NCBI GenBank assembly: GCA_028673005.1
Contig: CM054115.1
Span: 188,949,548 to 189,013,547 of the forward strand
Source of the DNA: Tanypteryx hageni
Taxonomy: Eukaryota > Arthropoda > Insecta > Odonata > Petaluridae
Direction of reading: 5' to 3'
DNA: 64,000 nucleotides
In this document: piece after piece, positions 11,090 to 24,361 of the stretch
How positions within the stretch are numbered: the first letter of the stretch is position 1
Layout: every line of letters starts with the position of its first letter
The notes under the pieces: generated by a model
What the model saw: the letters and a program-made list of their open reading frames with translations, nothing else
Told to the model about the DNA's origin: nothing
Database searches by the model: none
Made by a program: the position numbers and the translations under genes

Positions 11090-11650
11090 TATTTATATAT
11101 CATTCTATATAGACGTTTCTTACGGAGGAGGAGGATATAACATACTAGTAGAAGGTGCTTGCATACTGCAATCATTTAATCTCTCCTTGAAGAATGCATT
11201 CACTTTTCAGACAGATATTTCGTCATTACAATTATTTTTTTAATTCTAAAGATTTCACCTCCGCAGCGATTTTCGTATATTCCCTATGTAAAAATAATGG
11301 ATTAAAACAATCCCTAAACTTTGCAGTTTTGGAAATTTTATACTTTCTCTATTATGGGGTACTAATGCTACACATTTTAGCTAAATTTTAAAGTTGTAGC
11401 ATTTCTAGAAGTGAAATAACAATTATCTATTTGTTAAAATTTAAATAAATTTAAATGCCGCATAAAAAACTTTCAGCTTTCTAACTCGCCCCGTAGTATC
11501 TTAACATATACCTATTTTTTTTAAATTTAAGAATTTTTAACTGCCAAACAAATTAAAATATTAAAATTTCTTTAATCCCTATTCCGTTTTTTTTACAAAT
11601 ACTACCTCTAAAAAAAATTTTAACTCCGTAGTACATTCAGTAATACATAA
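11090..11650 (-). mobile_element. T element, reversed copy
   Basis: This is the reverse complement of the T sequences at 16.4-17.2 and 25.5-26.2 kb. It begins just after a head-like piece (TCATTCTATATAGACG, 11,099-11,114) with the reversed terminus CTAGTAG at 11,145-11,151, preceded by A. A reversed near-palindrome follows. A 65-codon plus-strand ORF (11,194-11,391) is identical at 13,239 and 20,055 and is probably not a gene. Confidence 0.55.
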
Positions 11651-13693
11651 ACCTCCAATTCTCAGAAACGCGATCAATCCTAGGGCCTATTCCGCAGACA
11701 TTAAGCCGCACATCGGAAGCCTATTTTTCCCGGACACGACCAAACTCAGACGACAAGTCCTTAAAATAACTTAAAAATCTCCTCGGACCCGCGCTTCGAG
11801 GTGCCGTTAGTCCCATCATGGGTCACCACTCGCAGCCGAGAGCAACCTGTAGCCACTATAGCTTCTCTCACCGTGTTGGTCACTTGCGGCACCGTGCCTT
11901 TTGATATACATCTGGAGAAGACCCGCTCTTCAACTCCCCCACGGCGGGCACTGGATAACATGGGTGACATCACACGTCGAACGTTAGAGCTTCCTAACAC
12001 TAACAACCCCTTCTTCCCAAACCGACTCTCCTTGGGCCCGGACTCCATCGTGGATGCCGGAATGGATACGGGCGCAATGGCCGTTAAGTCGTCCTCCGAC
12101 AGCACCACGAACCTATTACTGACATGAAGAGGGTCCGCCGAAGTATTCCCAACTCCTTTCCACCGCAGCACCACTCCACAATCCCCATCATGGATTTTAG
12201 CCAAATGTGGAGAATATCATTTTCATATAAATAAATAACCTAAATTCCATATTCCATCCGGGCAAACTAAAAATGTCTACCACAATGCCAAGGTTAGAGT
12301 ATTTTAGTAACTATAAATTTAGAAGTTAGTGGCTGAATGGATTTCAAAAATAAATTTCGTTTGTAGGGCTTTAATAGGATCACGAAACGAAATGAAGATG
12401 TAAGGAATAGATCAAAAATCAGTGACTCCACTATATAATGAAAAATAATGTTCTGATTTCAAAACATATAAATATATTACTACTCATATAACAGGGAAGA
12501 ATTTGCTTAACCGATTTCCACCAAATTTTTACATAGAATCCTAACATAAATATATTACTAAAACGACACATTTTGACCGGATCGACTCAGCAAGGGTGCC
12601 ACAATTGCAAAATAAACTTGTCGACAATTACGAATTTGGAAGGAATTTTTAAAATCTATTTCAACGAAATTTTGTATGAAGGAGGTGTAAAACATAACAA
12701 AAACAACATTAAGATATTTATCAATGATATGGCAATCATGGCTGCCACAATACAAATAATTAAAATTTTTAATTTTACATTCATTTCTGTTGAATGTTCA
12801 TATTCAATTTGACGTACAATTAATATGGATAATTTACACGTATGTACAAGACCATAATAACACATTTGGACACGGTCAGCCATACAGTAGTGCCACAATT
12901 GCAAATTAAACTCCTTCAGTAATTATGGATTGGAATAAGGAATTGGTACAACTGATTTGATACTAAATTTTCTATATACGATTTGTACAACATACAATAA
13001 TGAAATCCATATGTTTAAAGCGGAGCGAGACAGCCGAGCTACCACAGGAAAATTTATAATAATACTTCTTATACACGTATTTCACGTTTTTTAAATAAAA
13101 TATGGTATATTATATATATATATATATTTTTATATATTTATATATCATTCTATATAGACGTTTCTTACGGAGGAGGAGGATATAACATACTAGTAGAAGG
13201 TGCTTGCATACTGCAATCATTTAATCTCTCCTTGAAGAATGCATTCACTTTTCAGACAGATATTTCGTCATTACAATTATTTTTTTAATTCTAAAGATTT
13301 CACCTCCGCAGCGATTTTCGTATATTCCCTATGTAAAAATAATGGATTAAAACAATCCCTAAACTTTGCAGTTTTGGAAATTTTATACTTTCTCTATTAT
13401 GGGGTACTAATGCTACACATTTTAGCTAAATTTTAAAGTTGTAGCATTTCTAGAAGTGAAATAACAATTATCTATTTGTTAAAATTTAAATAAATTTAAA
13501 TGCCGCATAAAAAACTTTCAGCTTTCTAACTCGCCCCGTAGTATCTTAACATATACCTATTTTTTTAAAATTTAAGAATTTTTAACTGCCAAACAAATTA
13601 AAATATTAAAATTTCTTTAATCCCTATTCCGTTTTTTTTACAAATACTACCTCTAAAAAAAATTTTAACTCCGTAGTACATTCAGTAATACAT
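11650..13693. repeat. Module Y, variant b (2,045-bp tandem unit)
   Basis: The unit runs from CCAATTCTCAG to CATAAACCT and is followed directly by the next copy at an offset of exactly 2,045 bases over most of its length. It contains CR1 ORF1 debris (minus strand), W repeats, a (TA)n tract near 13,110 and a reversed T copy. Confidence 0.85.
11761..12204 (-). pseudogene. CR1 ORF1 esterase fragment
   Basis: A 147-codon open stretch aligned to the middle of CR1 ORF1. VLGSSNVRRV (nucleophile block) and a degraded HDGTNG in place of HVGTND are visible, with NTSADPLHV upstream. It stops before the DFVDLR and His blocks. The original start lies upstream and is missing, replaced by W sequence. Confidence 0.75.
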
Positions 13694-15545
13694 AAACCTC
13701 CAATTCTCAGAAACGCGATCAATCCTAGGGCCTATTCCGCAGACATTAAGCCGCACATCGGAAGCCTATTTTTCCCGGACACGACCAAACTCAGACGACA
13801 AGTCCTAAAAATAACTTAAAAATCTCCTCGGACCCGCGCTTCGAGGTGCCGTTAGTCCCATCATGGGTCACCACTCGCAGCCGAGAGCAACCTGTAGCCA
13901 CTATAGCTTCTCTCACCGTGTTGGTCACTTGCGGCACCGTGCCTTTTGATATACATCTGGAGAAGACCCGCTCTTCAACTCCCCCACGGCGGGCACTGGA
14001 TAACATGGGTGACATCACACGTCGAACGTTAGAGCTTCCTAACACTAACAACCCCTTCTTCCCAAACCGACTCTCCTTGGGCCCGGACTCCATCGTGGAT
14101 GCCGGAATGGATACGGGCGCAATGGCCGTTAAGTCGTCCTCCGACAGCACCACGAACCTATTACTGACATGAAGAGGGTCCGCCGAAGTATTCCCAACTC
14201 CTTTCCACCGCAGCACCACTCCACAATCCCCATCATGGATTTTAGCCAAATGTGGAGAATATCATTTTCATATAAATAAATAACCTAAATTCCATATTCC
14301 ATCCGGGCAAACTAAAAATGTCTACCACAATGCCAAGGTTAGAGTATTTTAGTAACTATAAATTTAGAAGTTAGTGGCTGAATGGATTTCAAAAATAAAT
14401 TTCGTTTGTAGGGCTTTAATAGGATCACGAAACGAAATGAAGATGTAAGGAATAGATCAAAAATCAGTGACTCCACTATATAATGAAAAATAATGTTCTG
14501 ATTTCAAAACATATAAATATATTACTACTCATATAACAGGGAAGAATTTGCTTAACCGATTTCCACCAAATTTTTACATAGAATCCTAACATAAATATAT
14601 TACTAAAACGACACATTTTGACCGGATCGACTCAGCAAGGGTGCCACAATTGCAAAATAAACTTGTCCACAATTACGAATTTGGAAGGAATTATTAAAAT
14701 CTATTTCAACGAAATTTTGTATTAAGGAGGTGTAAAACATAACAAAAACAACATTAAGATGTTTATCAAAGATATGGCAATCATGGCTGCCACAATACAA
14801 ATAATTAAATTTAAAGCGGAGCGAGACATCCGAGCTACCACAGGAAAATTTATAATAATACTTCTTATACACGTATTTCACGTTTTTTGAATAAAATATG
14901 GTATATTATATATATATTTATTTATTTATATATCATTCTATATAGACGTTTCTTACGGAGGAGGAGGATATAACATACTAGTAGAAGGTGCTTGCATACT
15001 GCAATCATTTAATCTCTCCTTGAAGAATGCATTCACTTTTCAGACAGATATTTCGTCATTACAATTATTTTTTTAATTCTAAAGATTTCACCTCCGCAGC
15101 TATTTTCGTATTTTCTCTATGTGAAAATAATGGATTAAAACAATCCCTAAACTTTGCAATTTTAGAATTTTATACTTTCTCTAATATGGGGTACTAATGC
15201 TACACATTTTAGCTAAATTTTAAAGTTGTTGCATTTCTAGAAGTGAAATAACAATTATCTAATTGTTAAAATTAAAATAACTTTTAAATGCCGCAATAAA
15301 ATTTCATGGATACATTGAAATGTTAATTTGATTTTATAGATTAAACTCTAAATAACTTAAAACTTTCAGCTTTCTAACTCGCCCCGTAGTATCTAAACAT
15401 ATACCTATTTGTTTAAAATTTAAGAATTTTTAATGGCCAAACAAATTAAAATATTAAAATTTCTATAATCTCTATTCCGTTTTTTTTACAAACACTTCCT
15501 ATAAAAAAAATTTTAGCTCCGTAGTACATTCAGTATTACATAAAC
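13694..15545. repeat. Module Y, variant b', second tandem copy
   Basis: A direct tandem copy of 11,650-13,693. It differs by a one-base change around 13,807 that lengthens the ORF1-derived frame, and by an internal loss of about 200 bases of W sequence near 14,806. It runs straight into module X at 15,546. Confidence 0.8.
13791..14249 (-). pseudogene. CR1 ORF1 esterase fragment, tandem copy
   Basis: Same content as 11,761-12,204, with GSSNVRR and HDGTNG. The downstream end differs by a few residues because of a small local change. It carries no additional domain. Confidence 0.75.
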
Positions 15546-16241
15546 CTCAAAAATATGTTTAAGCAATTGCGAATTATTAGTGGTCGAACTTTTTACTTTT
15601 TCAAAATTTTATTTTTTTCTTAGTATAATTTGCTACAAAATGATTTCAAAAACTCCAACCTACAGCATATAGGTTTCAAGATAAAAATTATTAATCTTTA
15701 AAGTACAAATGGGGATAAAACAACCCCTAAAAATTAACAATCTTCAAATTTTCGATTTTTATACTTGGTTATGAGAAACATTCTAAAGACCTGCAAAATC
15801 TCAGCTTCCTAAACCTATTAAATAGTTCTACACACTGGGATAACCTTTTCCCATGCTAACTTATGGGAGATATTCCGGGGCATCTGGAGTCGATCAGGGC
15901 ACTGTAAGCAAAAGTACCAATAATTCTCAATAGATATTGCGGCCGTCTAGCAACACTTAAAATTAATTTTTCTAGCTTACGGGAAAGTGCCCATAATTAA
16001 TTTACAAAAATGGCGCAATGCTTCTCTTATGGGAAAAAACGCAACTTTCGGAATTTCTGGAGTCGAACTCATGTCACTTAGGTGAGAAGTCTTATTTTAC
16101 CTGTAGTTTTCTCCATCATATCTACAAAAACTTTCAGCTCACCAGCTTTAGTAGTTTGGGCTGGACATTAGTATCCTCCTATATGTTATCATTATATATC
16201 GACGTTTCTTACAGAGGAGGATATTACCGATAACATACAAC

Positions 16242-16253
16242 ATATATATATAT

Positions 16254-16314
<61 letters not shown>
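16242..16314. repeat. (TA)n microsatellite
   Basis: An almost pure TA dinucleotide run with one interruption, lying between inverted T copies. Confidence 0.95.
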
Positions 16315-16316
<2 letters not shown>

Positions 16317-17159
16317 GATACTAGTGTTTAGGCACTTCCAGATGAGCTGGAGATTCGAATTTTTTTCTCTAGTATATATCTATGTTATATCCTCCTCAGT
16401 AAGAAAATCGATATATAATGATAACATATATATAGGAGGATACCTAATGTTTAGGCACTTCCAGATGAGCTGGAGATTCGAAATTTTTTTCTTAGGTAAG
16501 ATTTTGTGCAAAACCGACTAGAAAAAAGGAAAATCTTGAAAAAGTGCAGCAATGCGGCCGCTAAAAATTCGCAATTGTTTAAAAAAAGTTTCAAGGTTTA
16601 TGTATTTCCGAATGTGCACGGTGTTGAATTTTTTTCAAGTAGAATTCATAAAAAAACGAAATAGAGATTATACAAACTTTGATATTATAATTTGTTTGGC
16701 AGTTAAAAATACTTAAAGTTTAAAAAAATGGATAACTTTTTAGGTGTTACGGGATAAGCTAGGAAGCTGAAATTTTCAAATTATTTACAGAGTACTGAAT
16801 TTGCATAAATAAACATTTCAATTTTACCGTATATGAGTGGCGGCGGCCTAAAAATATTATTTAAATTTAAACAATTAGAAAAATATCAATTTACTTCTAG
16901 AAGTGCTACAACATTAAAATTTGGATAAAATGTGTAGCATTAGTACCTTATAATGAAGAAAGTGTAAAATATTTAAAATTGCAACATTTGGGGATTATTT
17001 GAAACTATTATTTTTACATGTGGGAAAAAAGGGAAATCGCTGTGGAGGTGAAATCTTTAGAATTGAAAGAATATTTGTAATGATGAAATGTCTGTCTGAA
17101 AAATGAATGTTTTTTCAAGGTGAGATTAAATGATTGCAGTATGCAAGCACCAACTACAA

Positions 17160-17160
<1 letters not shown>
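16317..17160 (+). mobile_element. T element, forward copy
   Basis: It starts with a duplicated head segment: GTTTAGGCACTTCCAGATGA occurs near 16,325 and again near 16,450. It runs through modules spaced 140-150 nt apart and ends in an imperfect form of the terminus near 17,130-17,160 (GCAGTATGCAAGCACCAACTAC followed by AAGT). No coding capacity is apparent. Confidence 0.55.

Positions 17161-17166
<6 letters not shown>

Positions 17167-17199
<33 letters not shown>
17167..17199. repeat. (TA)n microsatellite
   Basis: A TA run directly after the T element 3' end and a short (TG)n. Confidence 0.95.
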
Positions 17200-17201
<2 letters not shown>

Positions 17202-17489
17202 ATAACCAAAATATAATATTTCAAACGAGTCTAATAAACAGACCCACCACAATATCAAGGTTAGTAGTTTTTTGCACAAACTGACGAGATGGACCTATTA
17301 GATGATAGATATAACAAATATGTTTATTAAAATGGCCATTTGATAGAGAATAACGCCCGCTCAAGTTCCAAATTTTCTCGAATATAAGACATTACTGGCT
17401 AAATGCCATTCCCAAATCGATAATAAAATCTCAAATATATTTAAATTTCGGAAATATAGAAATTAATATACCCCTGTTCCGCATAGGAT

Positions 17490-18240
17490 GCGTGGCATAA
17501 ATTAGACGGGCTCGCACAATGTCTCGATTAATGCCTCACATAATTTTCGTTCTTTGCCTCTAGATTCCAGACATAGTTTTTCCAATCAATTGAGCGTAAG
17601 TTACAGTCACCACCCACTATAATGATTCCTTTTTGGTTTATCAGTCTAAGCTTTGATAATTGATTCCCGAGATTTAAATGCAATCTTCACCAGCGATAGG
17701 TGGTCTGTAAAATGAGCATTAGAACACCTATTTGCAGCCTTCCTTAATTATCCCGCACGAAACTCTCTCGATTTCCTCGTCACTATCGGAATCTCACACC
17801 TATCGTACTTATCGGCAGCCGCTATGAAAACCCACCCGCCCGGTCTATTTGCGCGAACTTTTCTATAGACACGATAGTCTCTAGGAAATATCTCTTGATT
17901 ATGAATCTCAACCGTTAACAAACTTTCTGTGCCTATCGCTACTTTGGCGTGCATACTGTGAATAATATGCTCGAACTCAGCAATTTTCCTACCGATGCAG
18001 GGGAGGTTCAGTTCGACGACGTTTAATTTCTCACTATCGCTTTGCATATTAATCTCATCCTTGCCTTTCTCTTCCACTCTAAAACTACATTTGCTCCAAT
18101 CACAAGCTCTCCCACGACTGTTTGTCATCGCATCAAATTTGAAATTGAGACCCGTCGCACTCTTTACGTAACATTCTATCAATGACCTATCGCGAAATTG
18201 GTGCTGCATGTTACTGTGAAATTCATCCTTATCTCTCCTC
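17490..18240 (-). pseudogene. CR1 ORF2 endonuclease fragment
   Basis: The best frame (18,209-17,748) shows SEKLNVVELN, EFEHIIHSMHAKVAIGTES, IFPRDYRVYRKVRANRPGG and YDRCEIPI, matching the N-terminal endonuclease of the CR1 at 5,625. Lower coordinates continue the match out of frame. RT is absent. A nearly identical copy is at 22,490-23,235. Confidence 0.8.
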
Positions 18241-18305
18241 TTAAGTGCATTTACCTAACGCTCGGACTATATTTTATCATTACATAATCTATCTTGATTC
18301 TTATG

Positions 18306-19040
18306 TTATACAAACGCATCAATTATCTCCTTACCCAAAATGTACCAACTACCTGTCCTTCTCTCTAGCCTACTGTGCTCAAGAATCCTACGCGCTACAC
18401 TCTGAGCCGATTCGGGCATATCCAGTGGTGCCCAGCACGATTCGATGTTCGGCCGTAGGTCGACGAAGTCCACTCCCAAGTCTCGAGAGAAATTCCAAGG
18501 CCTTCGATTCAGACAGTCAACCATACTCCAATCCTCAGAATCGCGGTCAATCCTAGGGACTATACCGCAGACAGTAAGCCGAACATCGGAAGCCTACTTT
18601 TCTCGGACACGAGCAAACTCAGTCGTCATGTCCTTAAAATAACTTAAAAATCTCCTCGGACCCGGGCTTCGAGGTGCCGATAGACCCAACATGGGCCACC
18701 ACCCGCAGCCGAGAGCAACCTGTAGCCACTACCGCATCTCTCACCGTGTTGGTCACTTGCGGCACCGTGTCTTTTGATATACATCTGAAGAAGACCCACA
18801 TTACACGTCGAACGTTAGAGATACCTAAAACTAACAGCCCCCCATTCCCAAACCGACTCTCCTTGAGCCCGGACTCCAACGTAGATGTCGGAATGGATAC
18901 GGGCGCAATGGCCTCCGACAAAACCTCGAAACTATTACTGACAGGAAGAGGGTCCGCCGAAGCATTCCCAACTCCTTTCCACAGCAGGACCACTCCACGA
19001 TCCCCCTCATGGATTTTAGCCAAATGTGGAGTATATCATT
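18306..19040 (-). pseudogene. CR1 ORF1 esterase remnant (variant a)
   Basis: Two frames cover the ORF1 C-terminus. Reading 18,524-18,306 shows DFVDLRP and a degraded tail. Reading 19,023-18,634 shows GDRGVVLLWKG, ASADPLPVSN, VLGISNVRRV and HVGSIGTSK. The nucleophile block reads GISN, so the Ser is preceded by Ile rather than Ser. A small deletion after the block shortens the helix that follows. Confidence 0.75.
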
Positions 19041-20513
19041 TTCATATAAATAAATAACCTAAATTCCATATTTCATCCGGGCAAACTAAAAATGTCTACC
19101 ACAATACCAAGGTTAGAGTTTTTTAGTAACTATAAATTTAGAAGTTAGCGTCTGAATGGATTTCAAAAATAAATTTCGTTTGTAGGGCTTTAATAGGATC
19201 ACGAAACGAAATGAAGATGTTAAGAATAGATCAAAAATCAGTGCCTCCAATATATAAGGAAATATAAATTTCTGATTTCAAAACAAATATATTACTACTC
19301 ATATAACAGGGAAGAATTTGCTTAACCGATTTCCACCAAATTTATACATAGAATCTTAGCATAAATATATTACTAAAACGACACATTTTTACCGGATCTA
19401 CTAAGCAAGGGTGCCACAATTGCAAAATAAACTTGTCGACAATTACGAATTTGAAAGGAATTGTTAAAATCTATTTCAACGAAATTTTGTATGAAGGAGG
19501 TGTAAAACATAACAAAAACAACATTAAGATGTTTATCAAAGATATGGCAATCATGGCTGCCACATTACAAATAATTAAAATATTTACATTTTACATTCTA
19601 TTCTGTTGAATGTTCATATTCAATTTGAGGTACAATTAATATGGATAATTTACACGTATGTACAAGACCATAATAACACATTTGGACCAGATCAGCCATA
19701 CAGTAGTGCCACAATTGCGAATTAAACTCTTTCAGTATTTATGGATTGGAATAAGGAATTGGTACAACGGATTAGATACTAAATTTTCTATATACGATTT
19801 GTACAACATACAATAATGAAATACATATGTTTAAAGCGGAGCGAGACAGCCGAGCTACCACAGGAAAATTTATAATAATACTTCTTATACACGTATTTCA
19901 CGTTTTTTAAATAAAATATGGTATATTATATATATATATATATTTTTATATATTTATATATCATTCTATATAGACGTTTCTTACGGAGGAGGAGGATATA
20001 ACATACTAGTAGAAGGTGCTTGCATACTGCAATCATTTAATCTCTCCTTGAAGAATGCATTCACTTTTCAGACAGATATTTCGTCATTACAATTATTTTT
20101 TTAATTCTAAAGATTTCACCTCCGCAGCGATTTTCGTATATTCCCTATGTAAAAATAATGGATTAAAACAATCCCTAAACTTTGCAGTTTTGGAAATTTT
20201 ATACTTTCTCTATTATGGGGTACTAATGCTACACATTTTAGCTAAATTTTAAAGTTGTAGCATTTCTAGAAGTGAAATAACAATTATCTATTTGTTAAAA
20301 TTTAAATAAATTTAAATGCCGCATAAAAAACTTTCAGCTTTCTAACTCGCCCCGTAGTATCTTAACATATGCCTATTTTTTTAAAATTTAAGAATTTTTA
20401 ACTGCCAAACAAATTAAAATATTAAAATTTCTTTAATCCCTATTCCGTTTTTTTTACAAATACTACCTCTAAAAAAAATTTTAACTCCGTAGTACATTCA
20501 GTAATACATAAAC
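19041..20513. repeat. W repeats, (TA)n and reversed T (module Y, variant a)
   Basis: Collinear with 10,191-11,649, including the variant phrase TGCCTCCAATATATAAGG. W modules run to about 19,915, then (TA)n, then reversed T from about 19,965 with the CTAG terminus near 20,006. It joins module X copy 2 at 20,514. Confidence 0.75.
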
Positions 20514-21204
20514 CTCAAAAATATGTTTAAACAATTGCGAATTATTAGTGGTCGAACTTTTTACTTTTTCAAAATTTTATTTTTTTCTTAGTATAATTTG
20601 CTACAAAATGATTTCAAAAACTCCAACCTACAGCATATAGGTTTCAAGATAAAAATTATTAATCTTTAAAGTACAAATGGGGATAAAACAACCCCTAAAA
20701 ATTAACAATCTTCAAATTTTCGATTTTTATACTTGGTTATGAGAAACATTCTAAAGACCTGCAAAATCTCAGCTTCCTAAACCTATTAAATAGTTCTACA
20801 CACTAGGATAACCTTTTCCCATGCTAACTTATGGGAGATATTCCGGGGCATCTGGAGTCGATCAGGACACTGTAAGCAAAAGTACCAATAATTCTCAATA
20901 GATATTGCGGCCGTCTAGCAACACTTAAAATAAATTTTTCTAGCTTACGGGAAAGTGCCCATAATTAATTTACAAAAATGGCGCAATGCTTCTCTTATGG
21001 GAAAAAACGCAACTTTCGGAATTTCTGGAGTCGAACTCATGTCACTTAGGTGAGAAGTCTCATTTTACCTGTAGTTTTCTCCATCATATCTACAAAAACT
21101 TTCAGCTCACCAGCTTTAGTAGTTTGGGCTGGACATTAGTATCCTCCTATATGTTATCATTATATATCGACGTTTCTTACAGAGGAGGATATTACCGATA
21201 ACAT

Positions 21205-21306
<102 letters not shown>

Positions 21307-22149
21307 GATACTAGTGTTTAGGCACTTCCAGATGAGCTGGAGATTCGAATTTTTTTCTCTAGTATATATCTATGTTATATCCTCCTCAGTAAGAAAATCG
21401 ATATATAATGATAACATATATATAGGAGGATACCTAATGTTTAGGCACTTCCAGATGAGCTGGAGATTCGAAATTTTTTTCTTAGGTAAGATTTTGTGCA
21501 AAACCGACTAGAAAAAAGGAAAATCTTGAAAAAGTGCAGCAATGCGGCCGCTAAAAATTCGCAATTGTTTAAAAAAAGTTTCAAGGTTTATGTATTTCCG
21601 AATGTGCACGGTGTTGAATTTTTTTCAAGTAGAATTCATAAAAAAACGAAATAGAGATTATACAAACTTTGATATTATAATTTGTTTGGCAGTTAAAAAT
21701 ACTTAAAGTTTAAAAAAATGGATAACTTTTTAGGTGTTACGGGATAAGCTAGGAAGCTGAAATTTTCAAATTATTTACAGAGTACTGAATTTGCATAAAT
21801 AAACATTTCAATTTTACCGTATATGAGTGGCGGCGGCCTAAAAATATTATTTAAATTTAAACAATTAGAAAAATATCAATTTACTTCTAGAAGTGCTACA
21901 ACATTAAAATTTGGATAAAATGTGTAGCATTAGTACCTTATAATGAAGAAAGTGTAAAATATTTAAAATTGCAACATTTGGGGATTATTTAAAACTATTA
22001 TTTTTACATGTGGGAAAAAAGGGAAATCGCTGTGGAGGTGAAATCTTTAGAATTGAAAGAATATTTGTAATGATGAAATGTCTGTCTGAAAAATGAATGT
22101 TTTTTCAAGGTGAGATTAAATGATTGCAGTATGCAAGCACCAACTACAA

Positions 22150-22156
<7 letters not shown>

Positions 22157-22193
<37 letters not shown>
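22157..22193. repeat. (TA)n microsatellite
   Basis: A TA run following the T element 3' end in module X copy 2. Confidence 0.95.
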
Positions 22194-22195
<2 letters not shown>

Positions 22196-22489
22196 ATAAC
22201 CAAAATATAATATTTCAAACGAGTCTAATAAACAGACCCACCACAATATCAAGGTTAGTAGTTTTTTGCACAAACTGACGAGATGGACCTATTAGATGAT
22301 AGATATAACAAATATGTTTATTAAAATGGCCATTTGATAGAGAATAACGCCCGCTCAAGTTCCAAATTTTCTCGAATATAAGACATTACTGGCTAAATGC
22401 CATTCCCAAATCGATAATAAAATCTCAAATATATTTAAATTTCGGAAATATAGAAATTAATATACCCCTGTTCCGCATAGGATGCGTGG

Positions 22490-23235
22490 CATAAATTAGA
22501 CGGGCTCGCACAATGTCTCGATTAATGCCTCACATAATTTTCGTTCTTTGCCTCTAGATTCCAGACATAGTTTTTCCAATCAATTGAGCGTAAGTTACAG
22601 TCACCACCCACTATAATGATTCCTTTTTGGTTTATCAGTCTAAGCTTTGATAATTGATTCCCGAGATTTAAATGCAATCTTCACCAGCGATAGGTGGTCT
22701 GTAAAATGAGCATTAGAACACCTATTTGCAGCCTTCCTTAATTATCCCGCACGAAACTCTCTCGATTTCCTCGTCACTATCGGAATCTCACATCTATCGT
22801 ACTTATCGGCAGCCGCTATGAAAACCCACCCGCCCGGTCTATTTGCGCGAACTTTTCTATAGACACGATAGTCTCTAGGAAATATCTCTTGACTATGAAT
22901 CTCAACCGTTAACAAACTTTCTGTGCCTATCACGACTTTGGCGTGCAGACTGTGAATAATATGCTCGAACTCAGCAATTTTCCTACCGATTCAGAGGCGG
23001 TTCAGTTCGACGACGTTTAATTTCTCACTATCACTTCGCATATTAATCTCATCCTTGCCTTTCTCTTCCACTCTAAAACTACATTTGCTCCATTCACAAG
23101 CTCTCCCACGACTGTTTGTCATCGCATCAAATTTGGAATTGGGACCCGTCGCACTCTTTACGTAACATTCTATCAATGACCTATCGCGAAATCGCATGTT
23201 ACTGTGAAATTCATCCTTATCTCTCCTTTTAAGTG
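22490..23235 (-). pseudogene. CR1 ORF2 endonuclease fragment
   Basis: A near copy of 17,490-18,240. It has a break between 22,933 and 22,991, so SEKLNVVELNRL (reading from 23,197) and IGTESLLTVEIHSQEIFPRDY fall in different frames. Confidence 0.8.
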
Positions 23236-23293
23236 CATTTACCTAACGCTCGGACTATATTTTATCATTACAGAATCTATCGGGATTCTTATT

Positions 23294-24090
23294 TTATACA
23301 AACGCATCGATTATCTCCTTACCCAAAATGTACCTACTCCCTGTCCTCTCTAGCCGAAAAAAAATCCATACTGTGCCCAAGAATCCTACGCGCAACTCTC
23401 TGAAATGATTCGGGCATGTAATGAACACCAGAGTGTTCCTGTGGTGCCGTGCCGTAGGTCGACAAAGTCCACTCCCAAGTCTCGACAGAAATTCCAAGGC
23501 CTTCGTTTCAGACCGTGAACCATACTCCAATTCTCAGAAACGCGATCAATCCTAGGGACTATTCCGCAGACATTAAGCCGCACATCGGAAGCCTATTTTT
23601 CCCGGACACGACCAAACTCAGACGACAAGTCCTTAAAATAACTTAAAAATCTCCTCGGACCCGCGCTTCGAGGTGCCGTTAGTCCCATCATGGGTCACCA
23701 CTCGCAGCCGAGAGCAACCTGTAGCCACTATAGCTTCTCTCACCGTGTTGGTCACTTGCGGCACCGTGCCTTTTGATATACATCTGGAGAAGACCCGCTC
23801 TTCAACTCCCCCACGGCGGGCACTGGATAACATGGGTGACATCACACGTCGAACGTTAGAGCTTCCTAACACTAACAACCCCTTCTTCCCAAACCGACTC
23901 TCCTTGGGCCCGGACTCCATCGTGGATGCCGGAATGGATACGGGCGCAATGGCCGTTAAGTCGTCCTCCGACAGCACCTCGAACCTATTACTGACATGAA
24001 GAGGGTCCGCCGAAGTATTTCCAACTCCTTTCCACCGCAGCACCACTCCACAATCCCCATCATGGATTTTAGCCAAATGTGGAGAATATC
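23294..24090 (-). pseudogene. CR1 ORF1 esterase remnant (variant b)
   Basis: The 24,076-23,633 frame is almost identical to 11,761-12,204 (VLGSSNVRRV, HDGTNG). Downstream pieces around 23,583-23,294 carry CGIVPRIDRV and DFVDLRH in shifted frames. Confidence 0.75.
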
Positions 24091-24361
24091 ATTTTCATAT
24101 AAATAAATAACCTAAATTCCATATTCCATCCGGGCAAACTAAAAATGTCTACCACAATGCCAAGGTTAGAGTATTTTAGTAACTATAAATTTAGAAGTTA
24201 GTGGCTGAATGGATTTCAAAAATAAATTTCGTTTGTAGGGCTTTAATAGGATCACGAAACGAAATGAAGATGTAAGGAATAGATCAAAAATCAGTGACTC
24301 CACTATATAATGAAAAATAATGTTCTGATTTCAAAACATATAAATATATTACTACTCATAT
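24091..24361. repeat. Truncated W repeat
   Basis: It follows the b-type ORF1 remnant as elsewhere but stops abruptly at about 24,361, where T-type sequence takes over. This is a rearrangement junction. Confidence 0.65.

Larger units (their letters stand above)
15546..18240. repeat. Module X, copy 1
   Basis: Repeated at 20,514-23,235 with an offset of 4,968 bases, growing to about 4,990 after the (TA)n tract. In order it contains reversed T sequence, a long (TA)n, forward T sequence, a second (TA)n, a truncated W-type flank (17,205-17,490) and CR1 endonuclease debris. Reversed and forward T sequences are complementary over several hundred bases, so the module is a large imperfect inverted repeat centred on (TA)n. 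Confidence 0.8.
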